A stretch of 64,000 nucleotides of DNA from Sphagnum compactum. Lineage: Eukaryota; Bryophyta; Sphagnopsida; Sphagnales. The translations under genes and the position numbers were made by a program. Below are positions 26,606 to 38,401 of the stretch, piece after piece. Position 1 is the stretch's first letter; every line of letters starts with the position of its first letter. The stretch covers positions 9,827,495-9,891,494 of the forward strand of contig OZ234502.1 of the NCBI GenBank assembly GCA_965153455.1. Reading direction: 5' to 3'. The notes beneath the pieces are model-generated. The model saw only the letters and a list, made by a program, of their open reading frames with translations. It ran no database searches and was not told the DNA's origin.

Positions 26606-28129
26606 TGGTCAAGATTGTGAAAGACAAGCACAAAGTTCTCAACATTCTCTTTAATGTTAAGATGCTCTTGCATCTTTTGTTTTCATTGAACCAAAATTAT
26701 TTGAAATGCATAAGCATGATGGGTATGAGACACAAACAAAAAACTAGAGGTTAATGTGGAAAGTAGTTTATTGAGATTTGGGAAACCACAATGGCATGGA
26801 TTTGATCCTGATAGGCCATATGAAAAAGAAATGAATATTTTACAAACACAAAAATGTGGAAACAAACCCTTAAACACGAAACAAATTGATTGTCTTTAAT
26901 TGCAGTGGAAAATGGTGTAGAGTGGTTTATAAATGGTTTATAAAAATAGATGGACAAGAACATTTAAACGAAAGGAAAAGAGCAGATGAATTAAACCATG
27001 CAAAGCCTATGAGATCAATGATGATTGGCGCAATGTAGACAAATCCTTGGAGAAGCTACTAGGTATAAGTCATTGAGGGCAAAAATATGACAAATAATAA
27101 TGAAAAAATCACTACTAACTCGTTGCCAACATTTGTTAAGTCCTCCATGTAAAATTAAAATCCATCATGCGCTAGGACTGACATGTTTTATTGTGGCAAA
27201 TCAAGCAAAACAATAATAAATAACAGAAATATATATTGTACAGATATCAATTAGCAACTTGAGGCCAAGAAAAAGGGATGGGGTTTGATTTATATTTGAT
27301 TCATTAAATATCAGCAACCATAATATAAAGGTGCATTTTCAGAAGGACAATTGTACCAAAATAAAAATGCCTAGGAGTAAAAACCTATTGGAAAAGGTGC
27401 CAAAAGGACTAAAATAGAGCATGATCCTAGCAATTAGGGTAATATAAATTATGTGGAGTAGAGTATAGTACAAAATGGATTGGGGAACAAGAGGAAGAAA
27501 GTAGTGATAGACATACATTGTACCACAAGACCTATTTAAAGCCATGGAAAAAGATGCAAAAAACATTTTACTTGATTCCATAAATATCAAAACCCATAAT
27601 ATCTAGGATATTATTGTTGATTATTATACCCACACATGTGTAAATATGGAACAAGTGCCATAATTGGATACTATACAATCAATGTGCACTTGTGAGATGT
27701 ATTGACCTTTTGTTAATGGCCAACTTATTTAAAACCATATCTGTCCTTCATAATGATATTTGTATCAAGCATTTATCATCCTAGCTCTGTTAATATGAAA
27801 ATCATTTACATGAAATTTGTGACCCATATTTGTACCCCTTAAATTGAGAATCATGTGCAAGGGCAATTCAAATGGATAGAATAGATATGTGGGACATATA
27901 TTTGAAAATTTGATTTTAATGTGTGAGATTCACCTTGCAAAAAGGTTTCCTTATTTACTAATGTGGTATACATTTCAATTTGTATGCAAAGCTATGTCTA
28001 TTCATATGCACGTGATCTAATGAAATCCTAATCATTTAGAGTGGACCTTATTTTATTTTTGGACCCACTTGTAAAGACATGTTTATATTCATTTGGAAGG
28101 TCCATTGATATGTGAACCATTTGCAAATA
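26606..28129. other. AT-rich spacer, no gene seen
   Basis: Open frames here are short and AT-driven. No motif, RNA gene or clear repeat was recognised. Confidence 0.4.
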
Positions 28130-28350
28130 AGGCACATGTGTAACATATGTCCCATACGCAACATTTGCAACAAATATCCCACATTTCTCATCCGCATACG
28201 TAACACATGTCCCACATGTCCCATATGCACCATATGTCCCACATGCACCATAAGTACAATTTGCTCCCATTTGACAATATGAGCCATATGTATTATATTG
28301 AACACATGTATTATATGTATCATAAGAACTATAAGTAACATTGTTACATC
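28130..28350. repeat. Short degenerate CATATGTCCCA repeat
   Basis: Many imperfect copies of a 9-12 bp word of the type CATATGTCCCA/CATGCACCATA. On the minus strand they produce two overlapping frames rich in Tyr, Gly, Cys and Thr or in His, Met and Val (28,028-28,488). The repetition, not selection, explains these frames. Confidence 0.6.
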
Positions 28351-28564
28351 CATACCACAAGTAGATGAATGATGCATCCATACGATTGCATTATTGATGT
28401 GCCATCTACTAGTGTCAAATGTATGGACTCCATTTCTTGGCCATTCAAATGAAAGAATGCACTTTTTTAATAGACATGTACCATACATACATATGCATGT
28501 GCTATGTAAATGAATTTCGATGCATATGTCAACATATCCTATTGCATGTGATTTCCTTCAAAAG

Positions 28565-29175
28565 TGGGTTTTTTTTTCTACAACCCTTCATTCTTTTCCA
28601 GCCAACCTTCTCTCGGCGTCAAAAGAAGCTTAGCAGGTTTTTTTCTTCAAAATTTCTGACATGCACACCTTTATTACAAAAAACAAACCCGTGGAGTTTC
28701 CTTCAACGCCAAGAGAAGCTCCATAGGGATTTTCCTACAACCTTTTTCTCTTTCTTCATCTTCATCTTTTCTTATTGCTCTGACTCTTTTCCATTTGAAC
28801 TTGACTTTGCAAAAAACAAACCTACTAAGTTTCTTTCGGCACTGAGAGAAGTTTGATGGGTTTTTTTTTTGCAATCATTCATTCTCTTCCCACCAACCTT
28901 CTCCCAACGTCGAAGTTATATCAACACCGAAAAAAGCTTGGTGGGTTATTTTCTAAAAAACATTTAACCCGCACACCTATGGAACATCTTTCGGCATAGG
29001 TTTTTTCCTTCAAGATTTCTTCCCCTTCTTCTTCCTCTTCATCTTTTATGCTTCTTCTGGCTCTTCCCAATCTGTGGTCTTTGTTGCAAGAAAGAATCTT
29101 GCTGAGCTTCTCTTTGTGTCAAAAGAAGCTCAATGGGTTTTTTTCTACAAAATTTTTCATTTTCTTCTTCCTTTA
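28565..29175. repeat. Degenerate tandem repeat, about 100-150 bp period
   Basis: At least five imperfect copies of a block with the order CCAACCTTCTC, then GTCAAAAGAAGCTT, then GGGTTTTTTTC and a CTTC-rich tail. Copies begin near 28,600, 28,705, 28,835, 28,925 and 29,105. The 145-aa frame at 28,419-28,856 lies across it and is not a gene. Confidence 0.5.
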
Positions 29176-29616
29176 GACATGTAGGGTGCTACAAATAGTA
29201 AAGAGAAGGGGGGAGGCCTCTAGGTGCTGCAAGCAACAAATAAAGCTACTAGAAGACTTGCAAGCATGCTAAAGAGGGGATAGTAGTTATAGAAGCTTTA
29301 TAGATCCCAATAGGGCAATATCTAAAGGTGTGGAAAATACGACAAACCATTGGAGAATAGCCATTCTTGGATATTGCTCATTTTTCCATACTATCCTTCT
29401 CCACTTTCCTCTCCTACCTCCTTGGGATTTGGCTACTTACAGATGATAGATTTGTTCTTGGATAAAAACCCTTACTTTCATCCTTTACTCTTTGTATGTC
29501 TCCTTACTTACTATGTGAATAGTTGTAGTAAAGTAACGTAATAGAGGGTAGTTTGATTTTGTTGAGTAATAAGGCGTTGACCTTGTTCCCTTGGTCTTAC
29601 CTTTTAAAAGATAGTA

Positions 29617-30676
29617 ATGATTGACGGGCCACAATTTCACCCCTTGATAGAGGATCTACCTCATTTTCAAAAGTTTATTGCACCAACGACTTATTTAGAG
29701 AATTGGGCATTTGTTGCACCCATCATCATTGTTAGATTCCTTTTGAATAATCACCCATTCTTATTGGAAGTGATACAATCTAGCAATTATTGTTCACTCC
29801 CCTTTCAAGCCCACTTAAAATTGGCATAAAAACTCTTTCCCTCGGATGTGGTGGCTTGCATTCCCCCCTTCATGCAATTTGCAAAGAGGGGAGTGGATCA
29901 ACTTTAGAATAGCATTTCAATTAGATTACATGACCATTTCTTCTCTAGTATCATTTTTGACATGGTTTTTAATTCACATCACATGTGTTTGAAGTTTTAT
30001 ATGGTTTTAATAGCAGGTCCGTGGCCTTTTGCTCACCTAATCATTCCATCTTTTCCATTTGGCCTCAATTTTCTTTTCCTTTACATTGCACACCGGGTTG
30101 GATTTCCACCAACCTTTAGATCTAACAACAACCCACCCTTTTCATTATTCCCATGGTGCGAAATGGACTACATCCCAAAATGTTGTTCAAAATGTCCTCG
30201 CCTCCATCGTGAAAAATGGTGGTTTCACACTTCACATTAATAAATTCATGTCCTTCCACTACCCACCCTTCAATCTTTTCATCAATGGGTTGACATAATC
30301 TTATTGTAACATCTACACCTTGGTCAATGTTGTCATTGCCAATTTCATTCAAACACATTTGGTTTCATGTCTTATTTCATCTCATGAGGTGGCAACAACG
30401 ATAGTAGCCCAAGCAAAAAGAAGACTTTATCATGATCGACACTTAATAGATGCATTTCTTCCCCTCACCATAAAGATTTTTGGGAGTCTATACCAACAAG
30501 TAGATGATTTTTTTCATCAATGTGCTAACATGGCGTGGTTAGAAAAGGGCACAAGTAGCCCGGCCTTAATTATTTTGCATGTATTGTTTAGGCAAAGGGT
30601 GTTAGTAGCTTTGCAAAGAGCTCAAACCATTTGTATTTTGAGGCATGCAACCGATCATCTTGGAATAAATATCTAA
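29617..30676 (+). pseudogene. Decayed transposon-type coding remnant
   Basis: Three overlapping frames read in succession (29,617-29,829 and 29,962-30,240 in one frame, then 30,059-30,298, then 30,320-30,676), separated by stops and frameshifts. The best-preserved part (30,320-30,676) includes VVIANFIQTHLV, AQAKRRLYHDRHLIDAFLPL, a QQVDDFFHQCANMAW stretch and FRQRVLVALQRAQ. This resembles the C-terminal region of proteins annotated as reverse-transcriptase-like in plant retroelements, as I recall that family. Assignment is by pattern only. The ends and any upstream domains are not visible. Confidence 0.42.
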
Positions 30677-32099
30677 ATTACAAAGTGGTTTTGAATTTGT
30701 AATTGAAATTGTATATCATTAGTGTTCTTTCCCAAGTTTGCAATAATCAAAAGAATTAAATTAAGGTTAGCAAAATGATTCCCAAAAAAATTCAATCTTT
30801 TATCATGTCTAAAGATTTGAACTTTTGAAAATAATTACTTACTACAACATCAAATCTAAATTCAATTCATTTGTTTAACATGAAATACGATCTTTGAATT
30901 ATTTAAAACTTTAATGCAATAATAGGCTCTTTGAAAATTGAAAATGATTTCTCTGAAATATTGACACATTGTAAAATGTTGTTGCCATTTTAACTGCTTT
31001 ATGAGAAGGCAAATTTATTGTTCAAGTCCTTGGTTAAAATCATTAAATGCAGCATTCTAATATTTACTTCTATTTTTCGAATTCTCATATTTAAAATTTT
31101 GTATTTTATCCAAGTACGTACCAACAACGAATGTACACACCTAAACTCTTGATATTCTACAGACAATAGACAAGGTTGTGAAATGTCCTGATGGATGAAT
31201 AACGCAATGTACGAATGAAGGAAGGATGTCCATGTAGTCTCATCCATGAGGACACTAATTGGAGTCACAGGGAGAGCTGGAGTCGCTAAAAGGAAGAAGG
31301 AGCTTGTGTGCACAATTGTGGGAAAGGCGAGCACCACAAGCGAAGAAATCATGAAGCTCGCAATCGTCAGAGAAATTCGCGAGAAGTTAGAACTCGTTTT
31401 CAAACTGTGCTGTTTTAATTAGATCGAGACATTGCCGACACGATTCGCACGAATTCTCTCTGAACCAGTGGTTTCTGTTTTTGGCAAATTTTCTCATCCT
31501 GGCGGTCGAAAAACCAAAAGCCAGTTGCTGCCACAGATAGATAGTCATTATTTGGAAAAAAAAAAAAAAAAAAAAAAAGGGCCCAAATTCGCCATATTAT
31601 CAGGAATGAATGTTTTTGAATTCGCCACATTTAGAAAATTAAGTTCAATCAAAGGCACAAAAATACAGCGTGATTCCTAATCTTTTCAACTTTGCTCTCT
31701 TGTTGTTGTGTCTTTAAACTCAGTGGGTTTCAATACCTCACTCCTTTTCCCTACCCACTAACAGGGATATGAAAAAACAAATTAACATATGTCTTTCCAT
31801 GTCCATGAAATTTATAGTAATTCAAATTTAAATTTGACATTGACATAGATGATGATGAATTATTGAAAACCATATGAATTTTTTTAACATAAAATAAATA
31901 GTTGATCATCACTGGTAGTGCACAGCAGAGTAAAGCCCAAATTTAGTAAGAGGAAACAAAACTGCAAGTCTGTCTGGTAATGCAATGCAGCAGCTGATGA
32001 GTGTGGTGGGTTTCAATGTACAGTTTGGTTTCAAGCAGGAAGTGGGCGGCACAAAGGGCCAAACATAAAAAGCCTTTTGGAAACAACAAACAAAACGGT
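30677..32099. other. Spacer with one short unassigned frame
   Basis: Mostly AT-rich. A plus-strand frame from an ATG near 31,246 to a TAG at about 31,422 (58 codons) is rich in Glu, Lys, Arg and Val and reads like protein, with TTSEEIMKLAIVREIREKL. It has no known family, and a 134-aa minus frame overlaps it. A run of about 20 A lies at 31,556-31,577, which could be the tail of a processed insertion. Confidence 0.35.
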
Positions 32100-32961
32100 C
32101 GATGATTTTCATGAATGGAGTGGATTAATTCACAAGCAGAGGCACGCAAAAGAGGCGGATCCGTCTTTTGGAGAGGCGGATCTACCCACCCATCGCAGTG
32201 AGATCGAGAGAGGCGCCAGTAAGAGACCACCGCACACCACACCGCTGCGCTGCTGCTGCTGCTGAGAGAGGCGCGACGTGTTTTCTTTTTTCTTTTCTTT
32301 TTTTGTCGTTTTTTTTTTTTTTTTCAGTGGTTTGCGGATCGCTAGCTACTATCATCTCCTTGTGCTTTTCTTCCCACACGAAGCGCAATCTTTCTTTCTT
32401 ATTGCAAGCAGGAATAATTGTGACGAGAACGAAGGAGCGATGTTGAAGGCAATGTCGAATGTATATTCGCTTCATTACAAGCTTGTCGTAACACCGGATG
32501 TTACAAACGGATTCTGCTGCGTGCAGTGTCGTCGTTGCAAGATCTTCAGTTCCGTGAGATTCTTCCCGACCTCGTACCCGAAAGCGGCGAGATTTCAGCA
32601 ATTGACAACTTGGTCCGAGAGTGAGACGTGAGCTGGTCTCCCGAGAAGTTGTGCGATGACGAATACTGCAGTAGCAGCAGCGTTGTTCCAGGGCGTTCCA
32701 GTTCTCGATATTATAAGATTCGTGGTGAAGCGAGAGAGGAAGAAGAAGATCGGGAAGTCGATTCATCATTGAGAGAGACTGAGGCAAAGAGGAGCGGGAG
32801 AGAGGCAGGGAAAGAGATGGTACAATTGCGATCAATGCTTTACAATTGAGATCGGTACTCTTTTGGAGGTTGCGGTGTTGTAGTAGAGAGAGGAAGAGGA
32901 AGAGAATTTTGTGAGGAAGAGAGAGAGAGAGAGGGAGAGAGAGCGAGAGAGAGTGAGAGAG
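32100..32961 (+). promoter_or_regulatory. DWF5 promoter and 5' leader
   Basis: GC-rich rise from about 32,100 with a CTG run at 32,250-32,263, T-rich tracts, and an AG microsatellite at 32,915-32,961 that ends exactly at the DWF5 start codon. ORFs here, including a 279-aa minus-strand frame at 32,182-33,021, have low-complexity Ser/Leu runs created by the AG tract. Confidence 0.5.
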
Positions 32962-35900
32962 ATGAAGAGCATTCGACGTCGGTCGCAACCAGAAGCGTGC
33001 TATCAGAAGGTGCCGGCACATCCGAAGCCGGTCAGGACGGCGGCCATGCTACTGTTGATGATCGTTTCCCCGATGTTCATCGTATTCATGTATGTTTTCC
33101 GCCCTCTTTCTTCCTCCTCCTCCTCCTCCTCCTCCTCCTCTAAATTGAAATCACTTCCTTAATCTGACCTTGGTGTTGCTGCTTTTGTTGTTGCAGATGG
33201 TATACCATGATCCACGTGGAAGGTTCGGTAGAGAAATCATACAGATTCTTTCGAGCCAAGGGCATGAGGGGCATCCGAGATGTGTGGCCATACCCCACCA
33301 TCCGCGCATGTAAATTGGTTGCTGCATTTGCAGCGTTTGAAGCAATTCTGCAAGTGTTTTTGCCGGCTGAAAGGTTCATTGGCCCACAATCACCAGCTGG
33401 ACATCGGCCTGTGTACAAGGTACATCACCCTTACTCCTCTCAATGACTTCTTGCCATGAAACTTGCATAAAAAAGGCTTAGCATGCATGCCCCTGAGCCT
33501 TCTCCATCATCCTTCTTGCCTGCAAAGCAAAAAACCAAAAACAAAAAATTCAAATGAAATTCTCATACAAACAAGCTCCTTGCATGTCTCAGACTGAGCA
33601 TATGAGGAATATTGCTTGCTTGCTTGCTTGCATTCATGGTGAAGAGTCTAAGCCAATGCTCCTACTTCCTACCATCACTTCCTGGCTTTGAATTCTTCTT
33701 CTTGCTCCTTGGAGCAATGGTGGGTAGCAGGAGCCTTGGCCACCTGTGGCAATTGGATCACGATCCTGTATTTACAACTTCTCTTTTGTTTGGATTCTTG
33801 TTGCAGAAGAACGGCTTTACAGCATACATGGTGACTCTTGCTGTCTACTACCTTGTTTGGAAGTGAGTCCTCTCTCTCTCTCTCCTTCCTGCTTGACATG
33901 TATGTTTTGCGGCCATGTATCAAACAAAACACAAGATATACATAAGGAGATCATCTTGTGTGTCCAGTCATGCATTGTATATGTGTCATAGGATTTTTTG
34001 CTGCAATGGAAACATAGAGGATAGTGAAAGAAAGAAGATGCTCAAACTCAAACATCATTTCAAACATTCTTGTTACTTGCAACTTTCTTCTTGCTGCAAG
34101 ATGTTGGATTTCCTCACTTCATAAAGGATCTCTGTGTCCTGCAATCACTAATCATAGATGATGGGAGAGCTGATGGAAACAGGGAGAGCTTATTCAATCC
34201 AGGTCTTGTGTATGACTACATAGGAGAAATCTTCTCTGTGCTTATGATTGCAAGTTATGTTGCAACAATTCTGCTCTACTGCAAAGTGAGTTGAATTCCT
34301 TTTGTTTCAGTCACATATTATCTCTCTATCTCTTCTTCTTTTTAACTGTTCCACAATTGCATCAGCCCCATCATGTTGTGATCATCACATATGTGCGGGT
34401 GTCCATGTGTGTGTACAGGGTCATATGGCGCCATCTTCTGAAGATTGGGGATCATCAGGAAACATCCTTGGGGACATTTTCTGGGTAATTTATTGTTGTG
34501 CAAATAAATGACTGCAAGTCAGATGCTGATGATGACTCATGGAAATTCACATCAATTCTGGCCACTATGAGCATTGTAGTAAGGAGATGATGTGATGATG
34601 ATTCATCCGCCTTTGTACAGTTCATTTGCCGCATGCTTTGGATCAACAAATATAAGTGGTTGTGGGTGTGGATGGAATGGGTTAGGGAATGGAGTTGTAC
34701 CCAAGGATTACAAGCCATTTTGATATTAAGGTCTTCCTGAATTGCCGATTTGCAATTATGTCTTGGGCTATTATTATTGTCAGCTTTGCCATCAAGCAGG
34801 TGAATTGCTCACTCATCTCCCTTGCTCTCTCCTATTCCTCCTCCATACACCTTTTCCAACTTATAACCTCTATTCCATTTTTCATGATGTAACAACAAGT
34901 TATGCATAACCTCACACTCAAGAAACTGGTCATGTCCAGCGTGATAATCAAGGAAAGATTGCAGACTCGATGTTGGTGACAACCGTACTTATGCTGATAT
35001 ACATCACCAAGTTTTTCTGGACAGAACCTCAATTCTACCGCTCAATAGAGATGGCCCATGATCGTGGTATGTACAGCCACACCTCAAATTGAAACAAACA
35101 CCTCATCACCTTCTGCATTGCTTTCTTTCATTCTATAATTGTACCCAATTTGGACTAAGCCTGTTACTCTAAGTTATTCAAAAGCTAATGAGCCCCTTAC
35201 ATGGTAATGACTGTAAAAGTTGTGAAAATGGGAGAAACCCAACATAAAATGATGGACAATTGAACACATGGGCTCTTTGAATGGTGAGGTTTGCAGCTGG
35301 CTTTCTGGCGGTTTTTACTTGCTTGGCATGGATCCCGGCAGTTCACACGTCAGTGAATCTGTATCTGGTTTCACATCCAATTCACCTAGGGCAAGGAGTA
35401 CCCATCTTGACCAACACCACACACAATACATCCATCTGTGCTTTTAGGAAGATTAAACAGATCACAAAATTGAGGCCAGCAAATTTATGCAGGAAAAAAC
35501 ATTTGCATTTTGAACTAAGGAAACAATGGAATTTGTTTTCTCTGATTTTTTTTGAGTAATTTCTCAGAATTTGACTGACTTCAAATCTTTTTGGATTTTT
35601 CCTGATAATAAAAAGGGTAAGCAATGTGGTGCAACAGCTAGCACTTGGAATGCTGGGAGCTGGGATGGCCTGCAACTACATCATTTATGATTGCTATGTG
35701 CAACGTTTACAATTCATCAACTCCAATGGCAAATGCAGGATCTGGGGGAAAATTCCTTGCAAGGTTTGGACATCCACCTTCACTACCTTGAATAGATCTC
35801 TTGGGAATCGATGCCTCTTCTGTAGACTAGCAATACACATTCTGTGTAAAGCAATCCCCACAATAATCTGCTTTCAAAGATCAAGACTGCACAGCCAACT

Positions 35901-36834
35901 GAATGAATTCAAAGAGAATGAGAGTATCTTCATAGAGAATTTAAATCAGCACTGACAGGTACTAGTGGGAAGTGGTTGCCATGTCCAGATCCAACTCCAC
36001 TATGTAACAGAGTATGGAGAGCACAAGCATAACCTGCTTCTCACAGCTGGCTGGTGAGTGCCCATATTGTCACATCTCTCAGCTCCATGGAGCTTGGCAT
36101 GAAAGCTTCTTTTTTTGGGACTTAGTGATCCTTGTAACTGGTTTGCTTGGGTGTCTTTGGGGATAATGACAGGTGGAGTGTTGCTAGACATTTTCACTAT
36201 ACCCCAGAAATTGGTGTTGCCATCTGCTGGACCTTACCTGTTCTCTTCAAACATGTGCGCTTCCCAACACCTCTCTCCTTTTCTACAAACAGAATTTGAT
36301 TCCAAGCACATTGATCAGCTATCAATTCTCAAATTTTTTGGTCCCAACAAATGCTGATGTGAGAAGATCCTCATTCACTAGGTAGATGGACAATTTCAAT
36401 GCAATGAATTTATCCCCATTTCACCCAACTGTTTCTCATTTTTGGTTGTCCCAGTAAATACTGATTTGAGAAATATTCTCATTCACTAGGTGGATGGACA
36501 TTTTCACTGCAATGAATTTACCACCATTTCACCGTTTGCGCACTGAAGCACACCACATCAATTCAATATGTCTTAACTCTTAGTGTTGTGGGAAGGTTGT
36601 ACTAGACTAGTTCTGGCATGTCAAGAAGATGGGAAGGTGATTTGCAAAAGGGTTAGACCTAAAACAAACTGTGTGTTTGTGCAGGCAATGCCTTACTTTC
36701 ATGCATGCTTCGTGACAGCTATATTGGTCAATTGTGCAAACCGAGATGACAAACGGATGAGACAAAAATACCACAAGTACTGGGAGGCCCACTGCAAGCG
36801 AGTGCGATACAAACTCATCCCCTTCATTTACTGA
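32962..36834 (+). CDS. DWF5: Sterol delta-7 reductase (7-dehydrocholesterol reductase, DWF5), 446 aa, twelve coding exons
   Basis: ER membrane enzyme that reduces the C7-C8 double bond of 5,7-dienols with NADPH in phytosterol (and brassinosteroid) synthesis. Exons: 32962-33089, 33197-33419, 33807-33862, 34183-34285, 34419-34484, 34686-34799, 34941-35067, 35297-35397, 35638-35763, 35989-36053, 36173-36254, 36685-36834. All junctions are GT-AG, phases match, and the total is 1,341 nt. Family landmarks in order: WYTMIHVEGSV, a KNGFTAYMVTLAVYY membrane stretch, FNPGLVYDYIGEIFS, GMELYPRI and FDIKVF, NCRF..MSWA, DSMLVTTVLMLIYITKFFW, AHDRAGF, LLLTAGWW and RHFHYTPEI (the ERG4/ERG24 signature), and a C-terminal RDDKRM, KYW and PFIY ending. 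Length matches Arabidopsis DWF5 (432 aa). Many hydrophobic segments fit a polytopic protein. The gene appears intact. Confidence 0.95.
33110..33141. repeat. TCC microsatellite in DWF5 intron 1
   Basis: About nine TCC units shortly after the first splice donor, forming the pyrimidine-rich part of a 107-bp intron. Confidence 0.85.
36333..36533. repeat. Imperfect tandem duplication in DWF5 intron 11
   Basis: Two copies of about 95 bp (36,333-36,425 and 36,438-36,533) share CTCATTCACTAGGT, GATGGACA, CAATGAATTTA and CCATTTCACC in order, with scattered substitutions. It explains why this intron (430 bp) is the longest of the gene. Confidence 0.75.
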
Positions 36835-38082
36835 CTCAAAAAGAAACAAACTTCGACTAGAGACTGAACTGTGTTCTGTGTATACAAGGCCTTCCAATGT
36901 ACTCTACTGTAGTTTGTGATATGTGACATTTGCCTGGCTTTTTGCAAGACCACTTTGGAGCATTCTGTTATTCCCACTGCAGCTTTTTCAGGACATCATT
37001 ATACCTGTTCAATGTTCTCCCCATCTTCAAGGTGTCTGCTCAGGTTGGTCTACTCCAGTGTTGGGCAGGTATCAGAATTCAGTTGAGAACCGCCCAGGTT
37101 TTCAGGCGGGTTCCTTTTTTGGAAAAGGATTGGCAATTTTCGCCTATTGTAAGAACCGTCAGCTGAGAGAACCAGCAGTTTGAGAAATGCTTGGGCTAAT
37201 ACCTGCCATAACCCTGAACCCCCGGATATGCTGGAAAGCTCACTCCAGTTCAGGTTTTCAGGGCTAGGGGTATAGAGTAGGTAGGGTCTAGGTCTAGGTC
37301 TAGGTTAAGTAGGGCCTAGGTTTAAAGGAACCGATTGTATATAACCAACTAATAATTTCAAAAGTAAGAACCAATGGGAAAGAACTGGTCTAGAAAAACA
37401 ATTGAAATTTCTGATACTCTCTGGATATTTGTAACATCCAAAATGAATTGTAAGAACCCTTCTGTCAAGTTTTGTTAAAGAACCGGAATCAGGCGGTTCT
37501 TAAAGAAAGGTAAGAAACCCACAACGCTGGGCTACACCTTCACAAGAAGCATAGTAACTGTGCTCTATCCGTGGATTCCTCGCCAACCCAATTCCAGAAG
37601 ACCCTAAATGCAGCTTCACCCAACTCCAAAGGAGTGAATGGCAAATCGAAAACCATACCTTTGCTTCACAGATGAAGGTAAATTCTTCCTCCTCTGCTGT
37701 GCAATTCTCTGGATGAAATATCTCACAGATTGCACACCAGGTGGAGGAACCTGGAGAAGACCGACCTCTATATATATATATAAAGTTCAAAGAAGAAAAC
37801 GGGAAAAACCAGACCTCCAAAGACAAGACAAACATTGTGAACATCATAAGAACATGGGACTGAAATCCAGCCTCCATGAATTTAGCTTCCAACAAAACTG
37901 AAAGCAAATTTCTGTTGCTACTTTTGGGAATTTCAAAGCTCTACAACAAGACCAAGCTGCTGAGCTCTAGAGGTGAGAAGTGGATAACACACAGGAGCAT
38001 TCTTAGCACATTAGGGAACAGATTTTTGCATTGTTTCTGCATCCCTTCTTCTTCATCCGATGAATATTGTTGGAATTAAAGT
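36835..38082. other. DWF5 3' flank and spacer
   Basis: 3' region of DWF5 followed by spacer. Three GGTCTA units occur at about 37,285-37,302. Minus-strand frame 37,500-37,907 (135 aa) and plus frames have no family features. Confidence 0.4.
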
Positions 38083-38401
38083 AAAATGAAAAAACACTCC
38101 ATTTGCAGAATAAAATTGGAGGAGCAAGTGAAATGAACTTAGGGGAAGAAACCATTTCAAAATAAGAAGCTTTAAACAAACCTAAAATGAAAAACTCCAT
38201 TTGCAGAATAAATTTAGAGGACCAAGTGAAATGAACTTAATAGGGGAAGAAAACCAGTTCAAAAGAGCAACCGTTAAGCAAGCCTAAAATGGAAAACTCC
38301 ATTTGCAAAATCGAAATTACAGGAGCAACTCAAATGAACTTAAGGGGAAGAAAACAAATTCAAAAGAACAAGCATTAAGCAAACCTGAAATGAGAAGCTC
38401 C
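38083..38401. repeat. Tandem repeat, 101-102 bp unit, three copies and a partial fourth
   Basis: Units start near 38,083, 38,184, 38,286 and 38,387, each opening with (A/G)AAATG(A/G)AAAACTCC. They contain TTTGCA(G/A)AAT, AATGAACTTA and GGGGAAGAAA in the same order. Copies differ by point changes and small indels. Confidence 0.8.

Noticed and set aside
28028-28488. Two overlapping minus-strand frames with Cys/Gly/Tyr or Met/His repeats
   Set aside because: Explained by the short CATATGTCCCA-type repeat underneath.
30999-31403. 134-codon minus-strand frame
   Set aside because: Hydrophobic N-terminus but no family features; it runs from GC-richer into AT-rich spacer and overlaps a better plus-strand frame.
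32182-33021. 279-codon minus-strand frame across the DWF5 leader
   Set aside because: Low-complexity Ser/Leu runs come from the AG microsatellite; it overlaps the DWF5 first exon antisense and has no domain.
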